Assembly: GCF_015679265.1 (NCBI RefSeq) | Contig: NZ_CP064942.1 | Coordinates: 2,388,001-2,452,000 of the forward strand | Direction of reading: 5' to 3' | Source: Pontivivens ytuae | Lineage (GTDB): Bacteria; Pseudomonadota; Alphaproteobacteria; Rhodobacterales; Rhodobacteraceae | DNA: 64,000 nt | Shown: one piece after another, positions 38,441 to 49,532 of the stretch | How the letters are laid out: every line of letters begins with the position of its first letter | How positions within the stretch are numbered: position 1 is the first letter of the stretch | Made by a program: the position numbers and the translations under genes | Notes under the pieces: generated by a model | Told to the model about the DNA's origin: nothing | Databases searched by the model: none | Seen by the model: only the letters and a program-made list of their open reading frames with translations

Positions 38441-38452
38441 GGAGCCGGTCCC

Positions 38453-39232
<780 letters not shown>

Positions 39233-39251
39233 GCCCTGCGACATCGCGAAG

Positions 39252-39281
39252 ACGGCGTCGGACCCCTCCGGCGCCGTTTTT
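39252..39281 (+). terminator. aap operon terminator
   Basis: ACGGCGTCGGA pairs with TCCGGCGCCGT (11 pairs, one G-T) around CCCC, followed by TTTTT. Twenty bases after aapP. Confidence 0.9.
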
Positions 39282-39410
39282 CGTTACAGGATGCCGGTTA
39301 CAATACCAGAAAGTCTTTGATGCTACCGGACACCGCTGCGTCCACGAATGCGACCGGTCGCATTTGGGATCGGGAACAGCCCGCCACACCCGGCCGACGC
39401 TTTGATGTGA

Positions 39411-39815
39411 TCACTGAAGGCCGTCGGCGCCCGCTGTGACCGCCATCGTATTGATGGCTGGAATGTCCCATGCCTCGGCAAAACGCCCGTCGACAACGCG
39501 CCACACGACGACGGCATCCAAAGCGGTGGACTGACCTTGGCTGACCATCGTGTTCCGAACGTGCACGACAACCAGCTCGTCTCCCATAGGCATCGCGGAT
39601 ACGGGTGCGATCCTGAAGGTACCGTCACTCATGTCTGCAATCTTCCCAAAGAAGGTCCGCAGGCCCTCCACGCCCAGGTAGTCGCCATGGACATCCGGCA
39701 AGGCCGGGTTGAAGTAATGCCAGACGAAGTCCTCGCTGAAGAGATCGGCTGCCCCCGCGAGGTCTCGAAGATCCAGCCGCGACAGCAGCGCGACGTTTGG
39801 GTGCTCTTCTTCCAT
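39411..39815 (-). CDS. SnoaL/NTF2-like small protein
   Basis: 134 residues from MEEEHPNVALLSRLDLRDL; a longer in-frame ORF reaches 39956 but the extra part looks non-coding. The pattern of an N-terminal helix, FSEDFVWHYFNP, then YLGVEGLRTFFGKI, VVVHVRNTM and AVVVWRVVDGRFAEAWDI fits the SnoaL-like polyketide cyclase/NTF2 cone fold. Enzymatic role unknown. It lies alone on the minus strand between two + transcription units. Confidence 0.7.
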   Translation of the reverse strand: MEEEHPNVALLSRLDLRDLAGAADLFSEDFVWHYFNPALPDVHGDYLGVEGLRTFFGKIADMSDGTFRIAPVSAMPMGDELVVVHVRNTMVSQGQSTALDAVVVWRVVDGRFAEAWDIPAINTMAVTAGADGLQ

Positions 39816-40056
39816 ACGCGTGCCCTGTAACCGTCCTCGGACGTGATAGTAAGACACAGGATAGTGTGCCCGTGTCGGTGGCTCTTGATCTCGGTCAACG
39901 GCGGCGCGGACGATCTGCAGCGCTCGGCGCCATGTCGAGCGAACTTCAGAACTCAACCAATCCCTCGAGAAATGCTATTCCTCCCTTGGCCACCCAGCCA
40001 CTGCTCCCGGTCAGCGCAATCCTCTCGCACCCGGCCTTCGTATAGGGAAAGCGCTC

Positions 40057-40602
40057 ATGTCCCCCGCCCGCATCATCTTCCTCCACGGCGCGTCGAGCAG
40101 CGGTAAGTCGACGCTGGCCCGAGCGCTCCAGGCCCGGATCGAGGCGCCGTTCTGGCACATCTCCATCGATCACCTGCGTGACAGCGGCGTGCTGCCGACC
40201 GACCGTTTCCGCTCCGGAGAGTTCGACTGGCGGGCTGCGAGAGCGCCCTTCTTCGATGGCTTCCACCGCTCGCTTGCGGCCTATGCCGGCGCGGGCAATG
40301 ACCTGATCCTGGAGCATATCCTTGATACCGACGGCTGGCTGGAGCAGCTCTCCCGCCTCTTCGCCCCATTCGACGTCTTCTTCGTCGGACTGCACTGCCC
40401 GCGGGAGGAACTGATCCGCCGGGAGGCGGCGCGCGGCGACCGGCCCGCAGGCAGCGCCGCGCGAGACTTCGAGACGGTGCACGAGGGGAAACGCTATGAT
40501 CTCGAACTTCAGGCCATCGACCCGCTCGCCGACAATGTCGAGGCGCTGCTTGCCGCCTGGCGCTGCCGCAGCGCCCCCTCCGCTTTCGACCAGCTGCTCT
40601 AG
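40057..40602 (+). CDS. Chloramphenicol phosphotransferase-like kinase
   Basis: 181 residues. P loop LHGASSSGKST at 9-19, then WHISIDHL, NDLILEHIL and FFVGLHCPREELIRREAARGDR, the arrangement of the CPT family of small P-loop kinases. Actual chloramphenicol resistance cannot be inferred; many homologues have unknown substrates. A GGGAAAG purine run precedes the ATG. Confidence 0.8.
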   Translation: MSPARIIFLHGASSSGKSTLARALQARIEAPFWHISIDHLRDSGVLPTDRFRSGEFDWRAARAPFFDGFHRSLAAYAGAGNDLILEHILDTDGWLEQLSRLFAPFDVFFVGLHCPREELIRREAARGDRPAGSAARDFETVHEGKRYDLELQAIDPLADNVEALLAAWRCRSAPSAFDQLL

Positions 40603-40660
40603 AGCTTTCCCAGCGGCATCCCCATCTCCTGCCCAACACCACAGCAGGAGGACCCCCGCC

Positions 40661-40951
40661 ATGCCCGCCTTCTTCATCGCGCAGGTGACCGTCAAGGATG
40701 CCGAGAAGTTCAGGATCTACGCGGGCGAGGTCGGTGCCACGATGGAGCCCCATGGCGGTGAACCGGTCCTGCGCGGGCAAAAAGCCACGGACCTGACCGG
40801 AGAGAGCGATCACGAGATGGCCGCCATCTTCCGCTTTCCCGATCTCGCGTCGATCCGCGCCTGGTACGGCTCCGATGCCTACCAGGACCTCATCCCCGTG
40901 CGCGAGGCCGCCGCCGACATGACCATCACGGCCTACGAAATCCCGGACTGA
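40661..40951 (+). CDS. DUF1330 protein
   Basis: 96 residues, start chosen at MPAFFIAQVTVKDAEKF with GCAGGAGG upstream. The dimeric alpha/beta-barrel fold of DUF1330 is suggested by FRFPDLASIRAWYGSDAYQD near the end. Function unknown. Starts 58 bases after the CPT-like gene. Confidence 0.85.
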   Translation: MPAFFIAQVTVKDAEKFRIYAGEVGATMEPHGGEPVLRGQKATDLTGESDHEMAAIFRFPDLASIRAWYGSDAYQDLIPVREAAADMTITAYEIPD

Positions 40952-40955
40952 GCCG

Positions 40956-40992
40956 CCCTTCCAGCTTGCCGAAATATCCCCGCCGGAGGCGC
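40956..40992 (-). repeat. Dispersed GGCGGGGATATTT motif, copy 2 (reverse)
   Basis: On the minus strand it reads GCGCCTCCGGCGGGGATATTT then CGGCAAGCTGGAAGGG. It begins five bases after the DUF1330 stop, ahead of the antiporter operon, and is the only copy opposite to its flanking genes. Confidence 0.7.
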
Positions 40993-41112
40993 ACGCCCGC
41001 TCGCCGGCGGATCGGGTCGCTTTTTCGCACCTGCAACGGTAGCCAGCCCGGAACCGTCACCTATATGTCGCCAAAGCGGCTTGTCTGCCGCACTAATCCC
41101 GAGGCTCCGCCT

Positions 41113-43338
41113 GTGAAAGAGACCGACTCCTACGAAGCCGGCCCCTGGCGCTTTGTACCCGCCGCCGTTCAGGCGGCGCTCTTCGTCTGGTTCTGCACCT
41201 TCCTGCCGACGGCCTCGGCCGGAACGCCCGTCGACTTCATCTGGCAGTGGGTCCCGGCACTGGGGATCGAGGCCGCGTTCCGCATCGACGCGCTCTCGCT
41301 GCTCTTCGCGCTGCTGATCACCGGCATCGGGGCGATCTGCTTCCTCTATGCAGCCGAGTACTTCCACGCGGACCGGCGGCTGAAGCGGCTGCTGACGCTG
41401 ATGTCGATGTTCGCGGCCTCGATGCTGATCCTCGTGCTCGCCGACGACGCCATCACGCTCTTCGTCGCGTGGGAGCTGACGACGATCACCTCCTTCCTGC
41501 TGGTCGGCTACGACCACCAGAAGGATGACGCGCGGCACAAGGCGCAGCAGGCGCTGATCGTCACCGGCATCGGCGGTCTTGCCCTGATGGCGGGACTGAT
41601 CCTGATGGGCAGCGTCGCGGGCACCTATCGCATATCGGAGATGGGCAGCTTCGCCGATCACTCTCTCTACCTCGTGATGCTGGGCCTCGTGCTCGCGGGC
41701 TGCTTCACGAAGTCCGCGCAGTTCCCGTTCCACTTCTGGCTTCCCGGCGCGATGGCAGCACCCACGCCGGTCTCGGCCTACCTGCACTCGGCGACCATGG
41801 TGAAGGCGGGTGTCTACCTCGTCGCGCGCCTGACGCCGCAACTCGGCGGGACGGAGGTCTGGACCTGGACGCTGACCCTCGTCGGCGCCGTCACCATGGT
41901 GGTGGCGAGCTTCTGGGCCCTGCGCCAGACCGACCTGAAGCTGATGCTCGCCTGGACCACGCTGATGGGCCTCGGCACGCTGATGATGGGGCTCGGCGGC
42001 GGCAGCTACTATGCCGTGGGCGGCGCGCTCACCTTCATCCTTGTCCACGCGCTCTACAAGGCGTCGCTCTTCCTCGCCGTGGGCCTCCTCGACAAGGGGG
42101 CTGGCAGTCGGGAGGTCGACGATCTTTCGGGGCTGCGCCACGCCATGCCGATCAGCTTCGGCATCGCGGTGCTCGCGGGCGCCTCCATGGCCGGCCTGCC
42201 GCCCTTCGTGGGCTTCATCGGCAAGGAGCTCAGCTACGAGGGCGGTCTTCAGACCCAGACGGAGGAGATCTTCGTCGCCACCATGTCGGTCATCGCCAAT
42301 GCGCTGATGTTCGCGGCCGCGGGACTCGTCGCGATCCGCCCCTTCTTCGGCCAGCAGAAGAGCAAGAAGGAGACACCGAAGGATCCCTCGATCTACATGT
42401 GGTCCGGCCCCGCGATCCTTGCCTTGCTGGGCCTCCTGCTCGGCCTTTTCCCCGGCGGGCTCGACGCGCTGATCACCGCGATGGTCGAGGTCGTGCGGGG
42501 CGAGCCCGGCGCGCCGGAGGTCAAGCTCTGGCACGGCGTGAACGCGGCCCTCATGCTCTCGCTCCTCACCTTCGCCATCGGCGGGGTGCTGTTCTGGGGC
42601 CTGCCCGAGCTGCGCCGGTCGCTGACGCGGGAGGAGCAGCGCGTGCCCGACAGCGCCGCCGTCTACGACGTGCTCCTCAACGCGCTGCGCGACACGGCGA
42701 GCTGGACCGCGCGCACCGTTCAGGACGGCCGGATGATGAGCTACCTGCGCGCGACCTTCATCACGCTGGCGCTCATGGTCTGGGCCGCGATTTTCTTCGG
42801 CTCCGGCAACGTGGCGCGCATCGATCCCGCCGCCCCGATCTTCCACTGGGTGATCGTCGCGATCATCGTGGCCTGCGTGATCGCGATCATCTTCACCGGC
42901 TCGCGCCTGATCGCCATTACCGCGCTGGGCGGCGTCGGCTCGGGGATCGCGGTGATCTTCGTGCTCTACTCGGCGATCGACGTCGCGATGACGCAGCTCC
43001 TGACCGAGATCCTGATCGTGGTCTTCGTCGCCGTCGCCTTCATCAAGCTGCCGCGGGCGGGCACCGGCGCGCTCCGCATCGGGGATGCGATCATCTCCGC
43101 CGTGCTCGGCCTCGGCATCACCTTCGCGATGCTCGCCGTGCTGGGCGCGGGGCTCGAGCGCGACGTGACGCAGTTCTTCGAGGCCAACGCCTATCCGGAG
43201 GCCGCGGGCCGCAACATCGTCAACGTCATCCTCGTCGATTTCCGGGCCCTCGACACGCTGGGCGAGGTTGCGGTGGTCGTCATCGCCGGTATCGCGGCCC
43301 TGGCCGCCCTGCGCGCGGGGCGTGAGGTCAACAAATGA
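41113..43338 (+). CDS. mnhA: Mrp/Mnh Na+/H+ antiporter subunit A
   Basis: About 741 residues from GTG 41113 (GAGG eight bases upstream). ATG 41065 is an alternative adding 16 unlikely residues. The NuoL-like core contains WELTTITSFLLVGYDHQKDD, FPFHFWLPGAMAAPTPVSAYLHSATMVKAGVYLV and HALYKASLF with the conserved ion-path Lys/Glu. The C-terminal third carries the MrpB-like domain (AIDVAMTQLLTEILIVVFV). The N terminus lacks the usual first LPFLGALL-type helix. First gene of a seven-gene operon; ATGA overlap with mnhB. Confidence 0.93.
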   Translation: MKETDSYEAGPWRFVPAAVQAALFVWFCTFLPTASAGTPVDFIWQWVPALGIEAAFRIDALSLLFALLITGIGAICFLYAAEYFHADRRLKRLLTLMSMFAASMLILVLADDAITLFVAWELTTITSFLLVGYDHQKDDARHKAQQALIVTGIGGLALMAGLILMGSVAGTYRISEMGSFADHSLYLVMLGLVLAGCFTKSAQFPFHFWLPGAMAAPTPVSAYLHSATMVKAGVYLVARLTPQLGGTEVWTWTLTLVGAVTMVVASFWALRQTDLKLMLAWTTLMGLGTLMMGLGGGSYYAVGGALTFILVHALYKASLFLAVGLLDKGAGSREVDDLSGLRHAMPISFGIAVLAGASMAGLPPFVGFIGKELSYEGGLQTQTEEIFVATMSVIANALMFAAAGLVAIRPFFGQQKSKKETPKDPSIYMWSGPAILALLGLLLGLFPGGLDALITAMVEVVRGEPGAPEVKLWHGVNAALMLSLLTFAIGGVLFWGLPELRRSLTREEQRVPDSAAVYDVLLNALRDTASWTARTVQDGRMMSYLRATFITLALMVWAAIFFGSGNVARIDPAAPIFHWVIVAIIVACVIAIIFTGSRLIAITALGGVGSGIAVIFVLYSAIDVAMTQLLTEILIVVFVAVAFIKLPRAGTGALRIGDAIISAVLGLGITFAMLAVLGAGLERDVTQFFEANAYPEAAGRNIVNVILVDFRALDTLGEVAVVVIAGIAALAALRAGREVNK

Positions 43339-43814
43339 ACTCCATCATCCTGAACACCGCGACGCGGGTGCTTGTCCCCGTCTTCATCATCGTGGCGCTG
43401 ATGACGCTCTGGCGCGGGCACAACGACCCGGGCGGCGGCTTCATCGGCGGGCTGCTCGCGGCGATCTGCGTGGCCCTCTACGAAAAGACCTTCGGCGTGG
43501 ACGAGGCGCGCCGCTGGCTGCGCCTGTCGCCCATGATGATCGCGGGCCTCGGCCTGACGGCGGCCATCGCGGGCGGCCTCTGGGGCGCGGTCGTCAACGG
43601 CGCGTTCCTCTCGGGCGTCTGGCCGTTCTACGCCTCCGTCGACGGAAGCTGGGAGGGGCTGCCCGTTGGCTCCATCCTCCTCTTCGACACCGGGGTCTTC
43701 CTGGTCGTCGTCGGCGTGGTCAGCGCCATCCTCTTCGCGCTGGAGGAGGCGGGCATCCCCGAGGATCGCGAGGAAGAGGACGGTGTTCCCCAGGACAGGG
43801 AGGAGGGTGCCTGA
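43335..43814 (+). CDS. mnhB: Mrp/Mnh antiporter subunit B
   Basis: 159 residues, four helices. NTATRVLVPVFIIVALMTLWRGHNDPGGGFIGGLLAA is the typical MnhB start, and LLFDTGVFLVVVGV its fourth helix. The charged C terminus is cytosolic. Overlaps mnhA by four bases and mnhC by one. Confidence 0.95.
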   Translation: MNSIILNTATRVLVPVFIIVALMTLWRGHNDPGGGFIGGLLAAICVALYEKTFGVDEARRWLRLSPMMIAGLGLTAAIAGGLWGAVVNGAFLSGVWPFYASVDGSWEGLPVGSILLFDTGVFLVVVGVVSAILFALEEAGIPEDREEEDGVPQDREEGA

Positions 43815-44173
43815 TGGAAAGCATCGTCTCGATCCTCGCGGGCGTTCTGGTCGCCGGGGGCGCCTACCTCATGCTCTCGGGCAACCTGGTGCGCTACATC
43901 CTCGGCCTCACGCTGCTGTCGAACGCCGCGAACTTGGTCATCTTCGCCGCCGGGCGGATGACCGAGGCGGCCCCGCCCCTGACCCTCTACGGGGAGAAGG
44001 TTCCGGCTGAGGGCGTTGCCAACGCCCTGCCGCAGGCCCTGATCCTGACCGCCATCGTCATCGGCTTCGGCCTCTTCTGCTTCGCCCTCACGCTCGCCTA
44101 CCGCGCCTACTACGCCATGGGCACGGCGCGGATGGACTCGATGCGCGTGGCCGAGCCGCGGGAGGAGGGATGA
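43814..44173 (+). CDS. mnhC: Mrp/Mnh antiporter subunit C (NuoK-like)
   Basis: 119 residues, three helices as in NuoK. GAYLMLSGNLVRYILGLTLLSNAANLVIF and ALPQALILTAIVIGFG hold the conserved acidic/polar helices. Start shares a base with the mnhB stop (TGATG). A dispersed-repeat copy follows immediately. Confidence 0.95.
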   Translation: MESIVSILAGVLVAGGAYLMLSGNLVRYILGLTLLSNAANLVIFAAGRMTEAAPPLTLYGEKVPAEGVANALPQALILTAIVIGFGLFCFALTLAYRAYYAMGTARMDSMRVAEPREEG

Positions 44174-44174
44174 T

Positions 44175-44205
44175 GCCTCCCGCGGGGATATTTGAAGAAG
44201 AGAGA
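44175..44205 (+). repeat. Dispersed GGCGGGGATATTT motif, copy 3
   Basis: GCCTCCCGCGGGGATATTTG then AAGAAGAGAG, filling the 40-base gap between mnhC and mnhD, the only gap in the otherwise overlapping operon. Confidence 0.65.
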
Positions 44206-44213
44206 GCCCACGC

Positions 44214-45694
<1,481 letters not shown>

Positions 45695-45698
<4 letters not shown>

Positions 45699-46033
45699 GA
45701 CTGATCCTCAAGCCGATCTGGTTTCTCAACCTGGTCGCCTACTTCCTCTACGATCTGCTCGCATCCTCGATCCAGGTGGCGTGGGATGTGCTGACGCCGA
45801 CCCACCGCTCGGAGCCGAAGCTCATCCGCATCCCCCTCGATGCGAAGAGCAATATGGAGATCACGGCCACCGCCAACCTGATCTCGCTGACGCCGGGCAC
45901 GCTGTCCCTCGATGTGAGCGAGGATCGTGACTACCTGTTGGTCCATGCCATGTTCGGCGCCCAGGACCCCGAGGCCACGAAGCGGGACCTCAAGGACGGG
46001 ATCGAGCGCCGCGTGCTCAGGGTGTTCAGATGA
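45695..46033 (+). CDS. mnhE: Mrp/Mnh antiporter subunit E
   Basis: 112 residues, short for MnhE (usually about 160); it has one clear N-terminal helix (WFLNLVAYFLYDLLASSIQVAWDVL) and the ITATANLISLTPGTLSLDV motif. It seems to lack the earlier hydrophobic N-terminal segment of longer homologues. Overlaps both neighbours by four bases. Confidence 0.92.
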
Positions 46034-46335
46034 CGATACTCGGTATCACCCTTGTCGGCCCGCTGGGCTTCGCGCTTGCCGCCACCGCGCTGATGCTGAC
46101 GGTGGCGCTGGCGATGTGCACCTGGCGCCTACTCGTAGGCCCCTCGCTCAGCGATCGGGTCGTGGCACTCGACGCGATCTCGATCCTCTTGGTGGCGTTC
46201 TTCGTCGTCTTCGCCATGGCCTCCGGCGTCGGGGCCTATCTCGACGTGGCGATCGTGATGTCGCTGGTCGCTTTCCTGGCCACCGTCGCATTCGCTCGCT
46301 TCATCGAACGCACGATCGGAGGGTCCGATGATTGA
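46030..46335 (+). CDS. mnhF: Mrp/Mnh antiporter subunit F
   Basis: 101 residues, three helices. VGPSLSDRVVALDAISILLVAF and LDVAIVMSLVAFLATVAFARFIE are the family signature. Overlaps mnhG by eight bases (ATGATTGA). Confidence 0.95.
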   Translation: MTILGITLVGPLGFALAATALMLTVALAMCTWRLLVGPSLSDRVVALDAISILLVAFFVVFAMASGVGAYLDVAIVMSLVAFLATVAFARFIERTIGGSDD

Positions 46336-46735
46336 GTGGATCGCCGCTTTCCTGGTGCTGCTCGGCGGGGCGTTCTCCGTCATCGCGGCGCTGGGCCTCG
46401 TCCGGATGCCGGACGTCTACATCCGCATGCATTCCTCGACCAAGACGGGCACCGTGGGGCTCGGTCTGCTGTGCATCGCGCTGATGCTGGTGGCCGATGG
46501 CTGGTTCCAGGTGGTCGAGGCGATGATCATCCTCCTGTTCCTGCTGATCACGGCGCCGATCGGCGCGCATCTCATCGGCCGCGCGTCCTACGCCGCCGGC
46601 GTACCTTTCAGCGATGCGACCACCTTCGAGCCGGGATGTGAGACCTTCGGGACGCCCCGTCGCGAGGAAAAACCCTTGAACGAGTCTGAGGGTGACATAT
46701 CTCCGTCACATCAATCGCAGGAGGGGTCGTCCTGA
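46328..46735 (+). CDS. mnhG: Mrp/Mnh antiporter subunit G
   Basis: 135 residues. GLVRMPDVYIRMHSSTKTGTVGLGL and LLLITAPIGAHLIGRASY identify MnhG. The last about 40 residues form a hydrophilic tail. Last gene of the operon; no strong terminator was seen in the 147-base gap after it, which holds a GCGTTG-N4-CAACGC repeat (46780-46795). Confidence 0.95.
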   Translation: MIEWIAAFLVLLGGAFSVIAALGLVRMPDVYIRMHSSTKTGTVGLGLLCIALMLVADGWFQVVEAMIILLFLLITAPIGAHLIGRASYAAGVPFSDATTFEPGCETFGTPRREEKPLNESEGDISPSHQSQEGSS

Positions 46736-46882
46736 CGTGACGTCGCCACCTGCGGGGAAGCTTTCGGCCAGACGCACTTGCGTTGATTGCAACGCGGCAA
46801 TGCTCTAAACGGGGCTTCTGTTACAATTTGGTGAACGCATATAACAAGCGTTCCAAGACAGTTAGAGAGTTACGAGGACGGG

Positions 46883-47185
46883 ATGTTCGACGATTTCGAC
46901 GGGCAGGCCTGGTCGAATGACCAGGGCAGCCGAGCGCAGAAACTGTTTGCCGCCGTGGTGCTGGCCGCGCTCGACGATGCCATCGCCGACGACAAGAAAT
47001 ACGGCAACGGTCCGGATGTGATCGCGCGTTGGGCGCGGTCAAAGGACGGGCGCGAAGTGCTCATGTGCGCGGGCATCGACCCGACCGAGCGGTGCGTGCA
47101 GGGTCTCATGGAGTTCGTGAAGAAGGGCGTTCGCACGTCCGTCGCGCTCTCCCGCGAGGAAAGCGAGCGCCGCGCAGCGGCCTGA
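46883..47185 (+). CDS. Small conserved protein, DUF6280-like
   Basis: 100 residues, soluble. RAQKLFAAVVLAALDDAIADDKKYGNGPDVIARWARSKDGREVLMCAGI and the end SVALSREESERR match by memory a small protein conserved in Rhodobacteraceae (DUF6280). Function unknown. A separate unit with a long AT-rich leader. High conservation in a family-restricted protein suggests a basic role. Confidence 0.7.
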   Translation: MFDDFDGQAWSNDQGSRAQKLFAAVVLAALDDAIADDKKYGNGPDVIARWARSKDGREVLMCAGIDPTERCVQGLMEFVKKGVRTSVALSREESERRAAA

Positions 47186-47240
47186 TCGCCGCCCGAGCGC
47201 CATGAAAGGGGCCGTCCCATCGGGGCGGCCCTTTCGCATG

Positions 47241-48245
47241 TCAGCGGTCGATCATCGAGCCTGCGCCCCGCTCCGTATGGATCACCGCGGCGATCTGGTC
47301 GAAGCCGATCTCCCCGCCGAAGCGGAACCAGGTCGGCTGCATCGCCACCACCCACGCATGCCGCTGAACGTCGTCGAGCTGCACGACACGTACCTGGTCC
47401 TGCCGGATCTGCATCTTCGACATGTTCGCAAGCTCGAAGGCGAAGCGGTTGCGCTCCAGACTCACCAGCTCGATCAGCAGCTCCAGCTCCGCCCGCAGCT
47501 CCGGATCCAGCCCCTCCCAGAAGTCCGGGGCCGTGACCAGCATGTACTGCACCAGCCCGTGGTTCGATTCCGTCACGCTGTCATGGGCATAGTGCAGCCC
47601 GCGGGCGGAGATGTCGGTCCAGGTGCTGTTCTGCCCCGCCACGCGCCCCGTCTGCAGCGCCTCGGCCATCGCGATGGGGGAGAGCAGATGCGTCTCCGCC
47701 CCCAGCTCCGCGAAGTAGTCCTGCTCGATCAGCGCGTCCTGCGTGCCGAAGGTCAGCCCCTCCAGGTCCGTGGGCGCCTCCAGCCGCCGCGTGGCCGACA
47801 TCGCCTTCATCCCGTCGGCCCAGAAGGCGAGGCCGAGCAGGCCCTCGTCCACCGCCTCGGTCAGCAGGCCGCGGCCCAGATTGCTCTCCTGATATTCCAG
47901 CACCACCGCCATGTCGCGGAACAGGAAGGGCAGGTCGAAGACCAGGAAGCGGGGCGAGATCTCGCCCATATTGCCCATCGACGGCGCGGCCATCTGCCAG
48001 CGCCCGTCCGCGAGACCGGCGAGGACCTCGGCATCGGAATAGTCGCCCGCCTCGGCCTCGACGACCATGCAGGCCCGGCCGTCGAGCTCCCGGTTCACGA
48101 GGTCCGCGAGGAAGGCCGCGGCCTCCCCCTTCGGATGGCCCGTGGCCGGGGCGTCATGGGGGAAGCGGATGGTGACCTCGCCGGGATCGCAGACCGCGAG
48201 GGCCGGACCGGAGAGGAGCGTAAGTAAAAGTGCGGCGCGCAGCAT
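47241..48245 (-). CDS. TRAP transporter solute-binding protein, DctP type (orphan)
   Basis: 334 residues. Signal peptide LRAALLLTLLSGPALA before VCDPGE. The mature protein follows the DctP pattern: VTIRFPHDAPATGHPKGEAA, DLPFLFRD, and LTFGTQDALIEQDYFAELGA with AEALQTGRVAGQNSTW, which orders the ligand site. No dctQ/dctM membrane genes adjoin it, so it either feeds a distant transporter or acts in sensing. A 20-base palindrome lies just upstream of its start. Confidence 0.75.
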   Translation of the reverse strand: MLRAALLLTLLSGPALAVCDPGEVTIRFPHDAPATGHPKGEAAAFLADLVNRELDGRACMVVEAEAGDYSDAEVLAGLADGRWQMAAPSMGNMGEISPRFLVFDLPFLFRDMAVVLEYQESNLGRGLLTEAVDEGLLGLAFWADGMKAMSATRRLEAPTDLEGLTFGTQDALIEQDYFAELGAETHLLSPIAMAEALQTGRVAGQNSTWTDISARGLHYAHDSVTESNHGLVQYMLVTAPDFWEGLDPELRAELELLIELVSLERNRFAFELANMSKMQIRQDQVRVVQLDDVQRHAWVVAMQPTWFRFGGEIGFDQIAAVIHTERGAGSMIDR

Positions 48246-48256
48246 GGGTGAGCCTC

Positions 48257-48276
48257 GTAACGAAAGAACTCGTTAC
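48257..48276 (-). promoter_or_regulatory. Palindromic operator candidate upstream of the TRAP gene
   Basis: GTAACGA-AAGAAC-TCGTTAC, seven-base perfect arms, centred about 20 bases before the TRAP gene ATG. The form resembles TetR-family operators; an mRNA hairpin is also possible. No regulator gene is adjacent. Confidence 0.5.
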
Positions 48277-48378
48277 ATAGTGTCGCGAATCATTAAATTA
48301 CTCAGCGAAAAGAGGCAACGGCTCCGCGTTTTCGGTGCACCGTTGCATACCGGTGTCGCGACTAAAGGAGGGCATGCG

Positions 48379-48795
48379 ATGCGATGGTCGATCCACCACG
48401 TCAACCTGGAGGCGAAGGACGTCCGCGCCACCGCCCGCTTCTATGCGGAGGTGTTGGGGCTGGAGCAGGGGGTCTGGACCTATCCCGCCAGCCGCGGCTA
48501 CCTGCCCGGCGGCGCGGACCGGCTGGCGCTGTTCCCGGATGGACGGGAGAGCCACACCGGCCTCCACTTCATCGCGCCCGACCCGGACTTCGCGGCGAAG
48601 AACGGTTTCGCCCACAACCCCTCGGTCGGCGGCCACGTCGCGCTGAACGTCGCGGACCTCGAAGCCGTCAAGGCCCGCCTCCGCGCCGCCGGCATCCCCT
48701 TCTCGGAAGCCGGCGAATTCGCGATCCCCGGCCTGCGCCACATTTATGTCAGCGATCCGGAGGGGAATTTGATTGAGGTGAATGGAGCACAGTAA
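48379..48795 (+). CDS. VOC-family protein (glyoxalase/dioxygenase-like)
   Basis: 138 residues from ATG 48379, with AAAGGAGGG upstream. Paired beta-alpha-beta units: IHHVNLEAKDVRATARFYAEVLGLEQG and HVALNVADLEAVKARLRAAGIPF, ending YVSDPEGNLIEVN. Metal ligands His (IHHVN), His and Glu (LIEVN) are in place. Substrate unknown. Confidence 0.85.
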   Translation: MRWSIHHVNLEAKDVRATARFYAEVLGLEQGVWTYPASRGYLPGGADRLALFPDGRESHTGLHFIAPDPDFAAKNGFAHNPSVGGHVALNVADLEAVKARLRAAGIPFSEAGEFAIPGLRHIYVSDPEGNLIEVNGAQ

Positions 48796-48896
48796 ATCTA
48801 AGCACATCTTATAGATGTTTGGGGCTATGATATTAAAGTGATCACAGAAAGTTTTGGAGCTATTCAGTGAACTCTTCCGAGGCGCCATTCGCGCTT

Positions 48897-49532
48897 TTAG
48901 TCGACGGGCTGATCCCAAACTTCTGGGATTTTTGTGCGAATTTTCTCAACGATCTGATCAAGCAGTACCCAGGTGTTTCCTGCGATCGCATTGGCAGATT
49001 TACTTTCGCTCATCAGCCTGTGGTATTCCTGCTGTGAAACGATCGAGACTGGTTTGTAGCCAGTTCGCCATTGGCCGCCAACCATCTCCGGGACTGTGTC
49101 TTGTGAGATTTTGCTGCTAAGAGCATCTAACTGTTTCATAAACGCATTTAGATCAGTGTTCAGCGTCTTGTTGTGGAACATAAAAGTACCACGCTTCCAC
49201 CTATTAAGTAGCGAGTGGACTTCGGTGTAACGGTCGCTGTTGATGAGTGCCCATAAGTCCGCATCTTTCAGAAGGCCGCGCAGTTGCCCTGCGTGGAGCT
49301 CTACAAGCTCGCGCGCGACACGCACATCATTTTGGGACACCTGCGAGCTTCCGAGCTCCTCACTAAGTTTAAATTCCGTAAAGTGCCAAACGACAAAAGC
49401 TCCGACCAAGGCAGCCCAAGCCTCCGGATTGTCTATAAAGCTGAGATCTGATGGCCATAGTAACCAAATCAGGCTCAAGATCACAGAATAGCCTGTCCCA
49501 ATCCTCGATAAGGTTTGAGTGTATTTACCCAT
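48897..49532 (-). CDS. AT-rich two-TM protein of unknown function overlapping lepA
   Basis: 211 residues. Two N-terminal membrane segments ([18 protein letters not shown] and [14 protein letters not shown]) precede a cytosolic, mainly helical region of about 150 residues with no recognised domain. Codons are strikingly AT-rich against all neighbours (TTT, AAA, ATT, AGT). Its ATG lies inside the lepA end: ATGGGTAA, an eight-base overlap, so it can be translated by coupling to lepA. The downstream 100 bases to the VOC gene are also AT-rich. Signs of horizontal acquisition; not identified. Confidence 0.6.
   Translation of the reverse strand: MGKYTQTLSRIGTGYSVILSLIWLLWPSDLSFIDNPEAWAALVGAFVVWHFTEFKLSEELGSSQVSQNDVRVARELVELHAGQLRGLLKDADLWALINSDRYTEVHSLLNRWKRGTFMFHNKTLNTDLNAFMKQLDALSSKISQDTVPEMVGGQWRTGYKPVSIVSQQEYHRLMSESKSANAIAGNTWVLLDQIVEKIRTKIPEVWDQPVD

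Noticed and set aside
42399..43325. Second + strand open frame inside mnhA
   Set aside because: Arg/His/Gly-rich frame shadow; mnhA in the other frame has clear membrane-helix coding.
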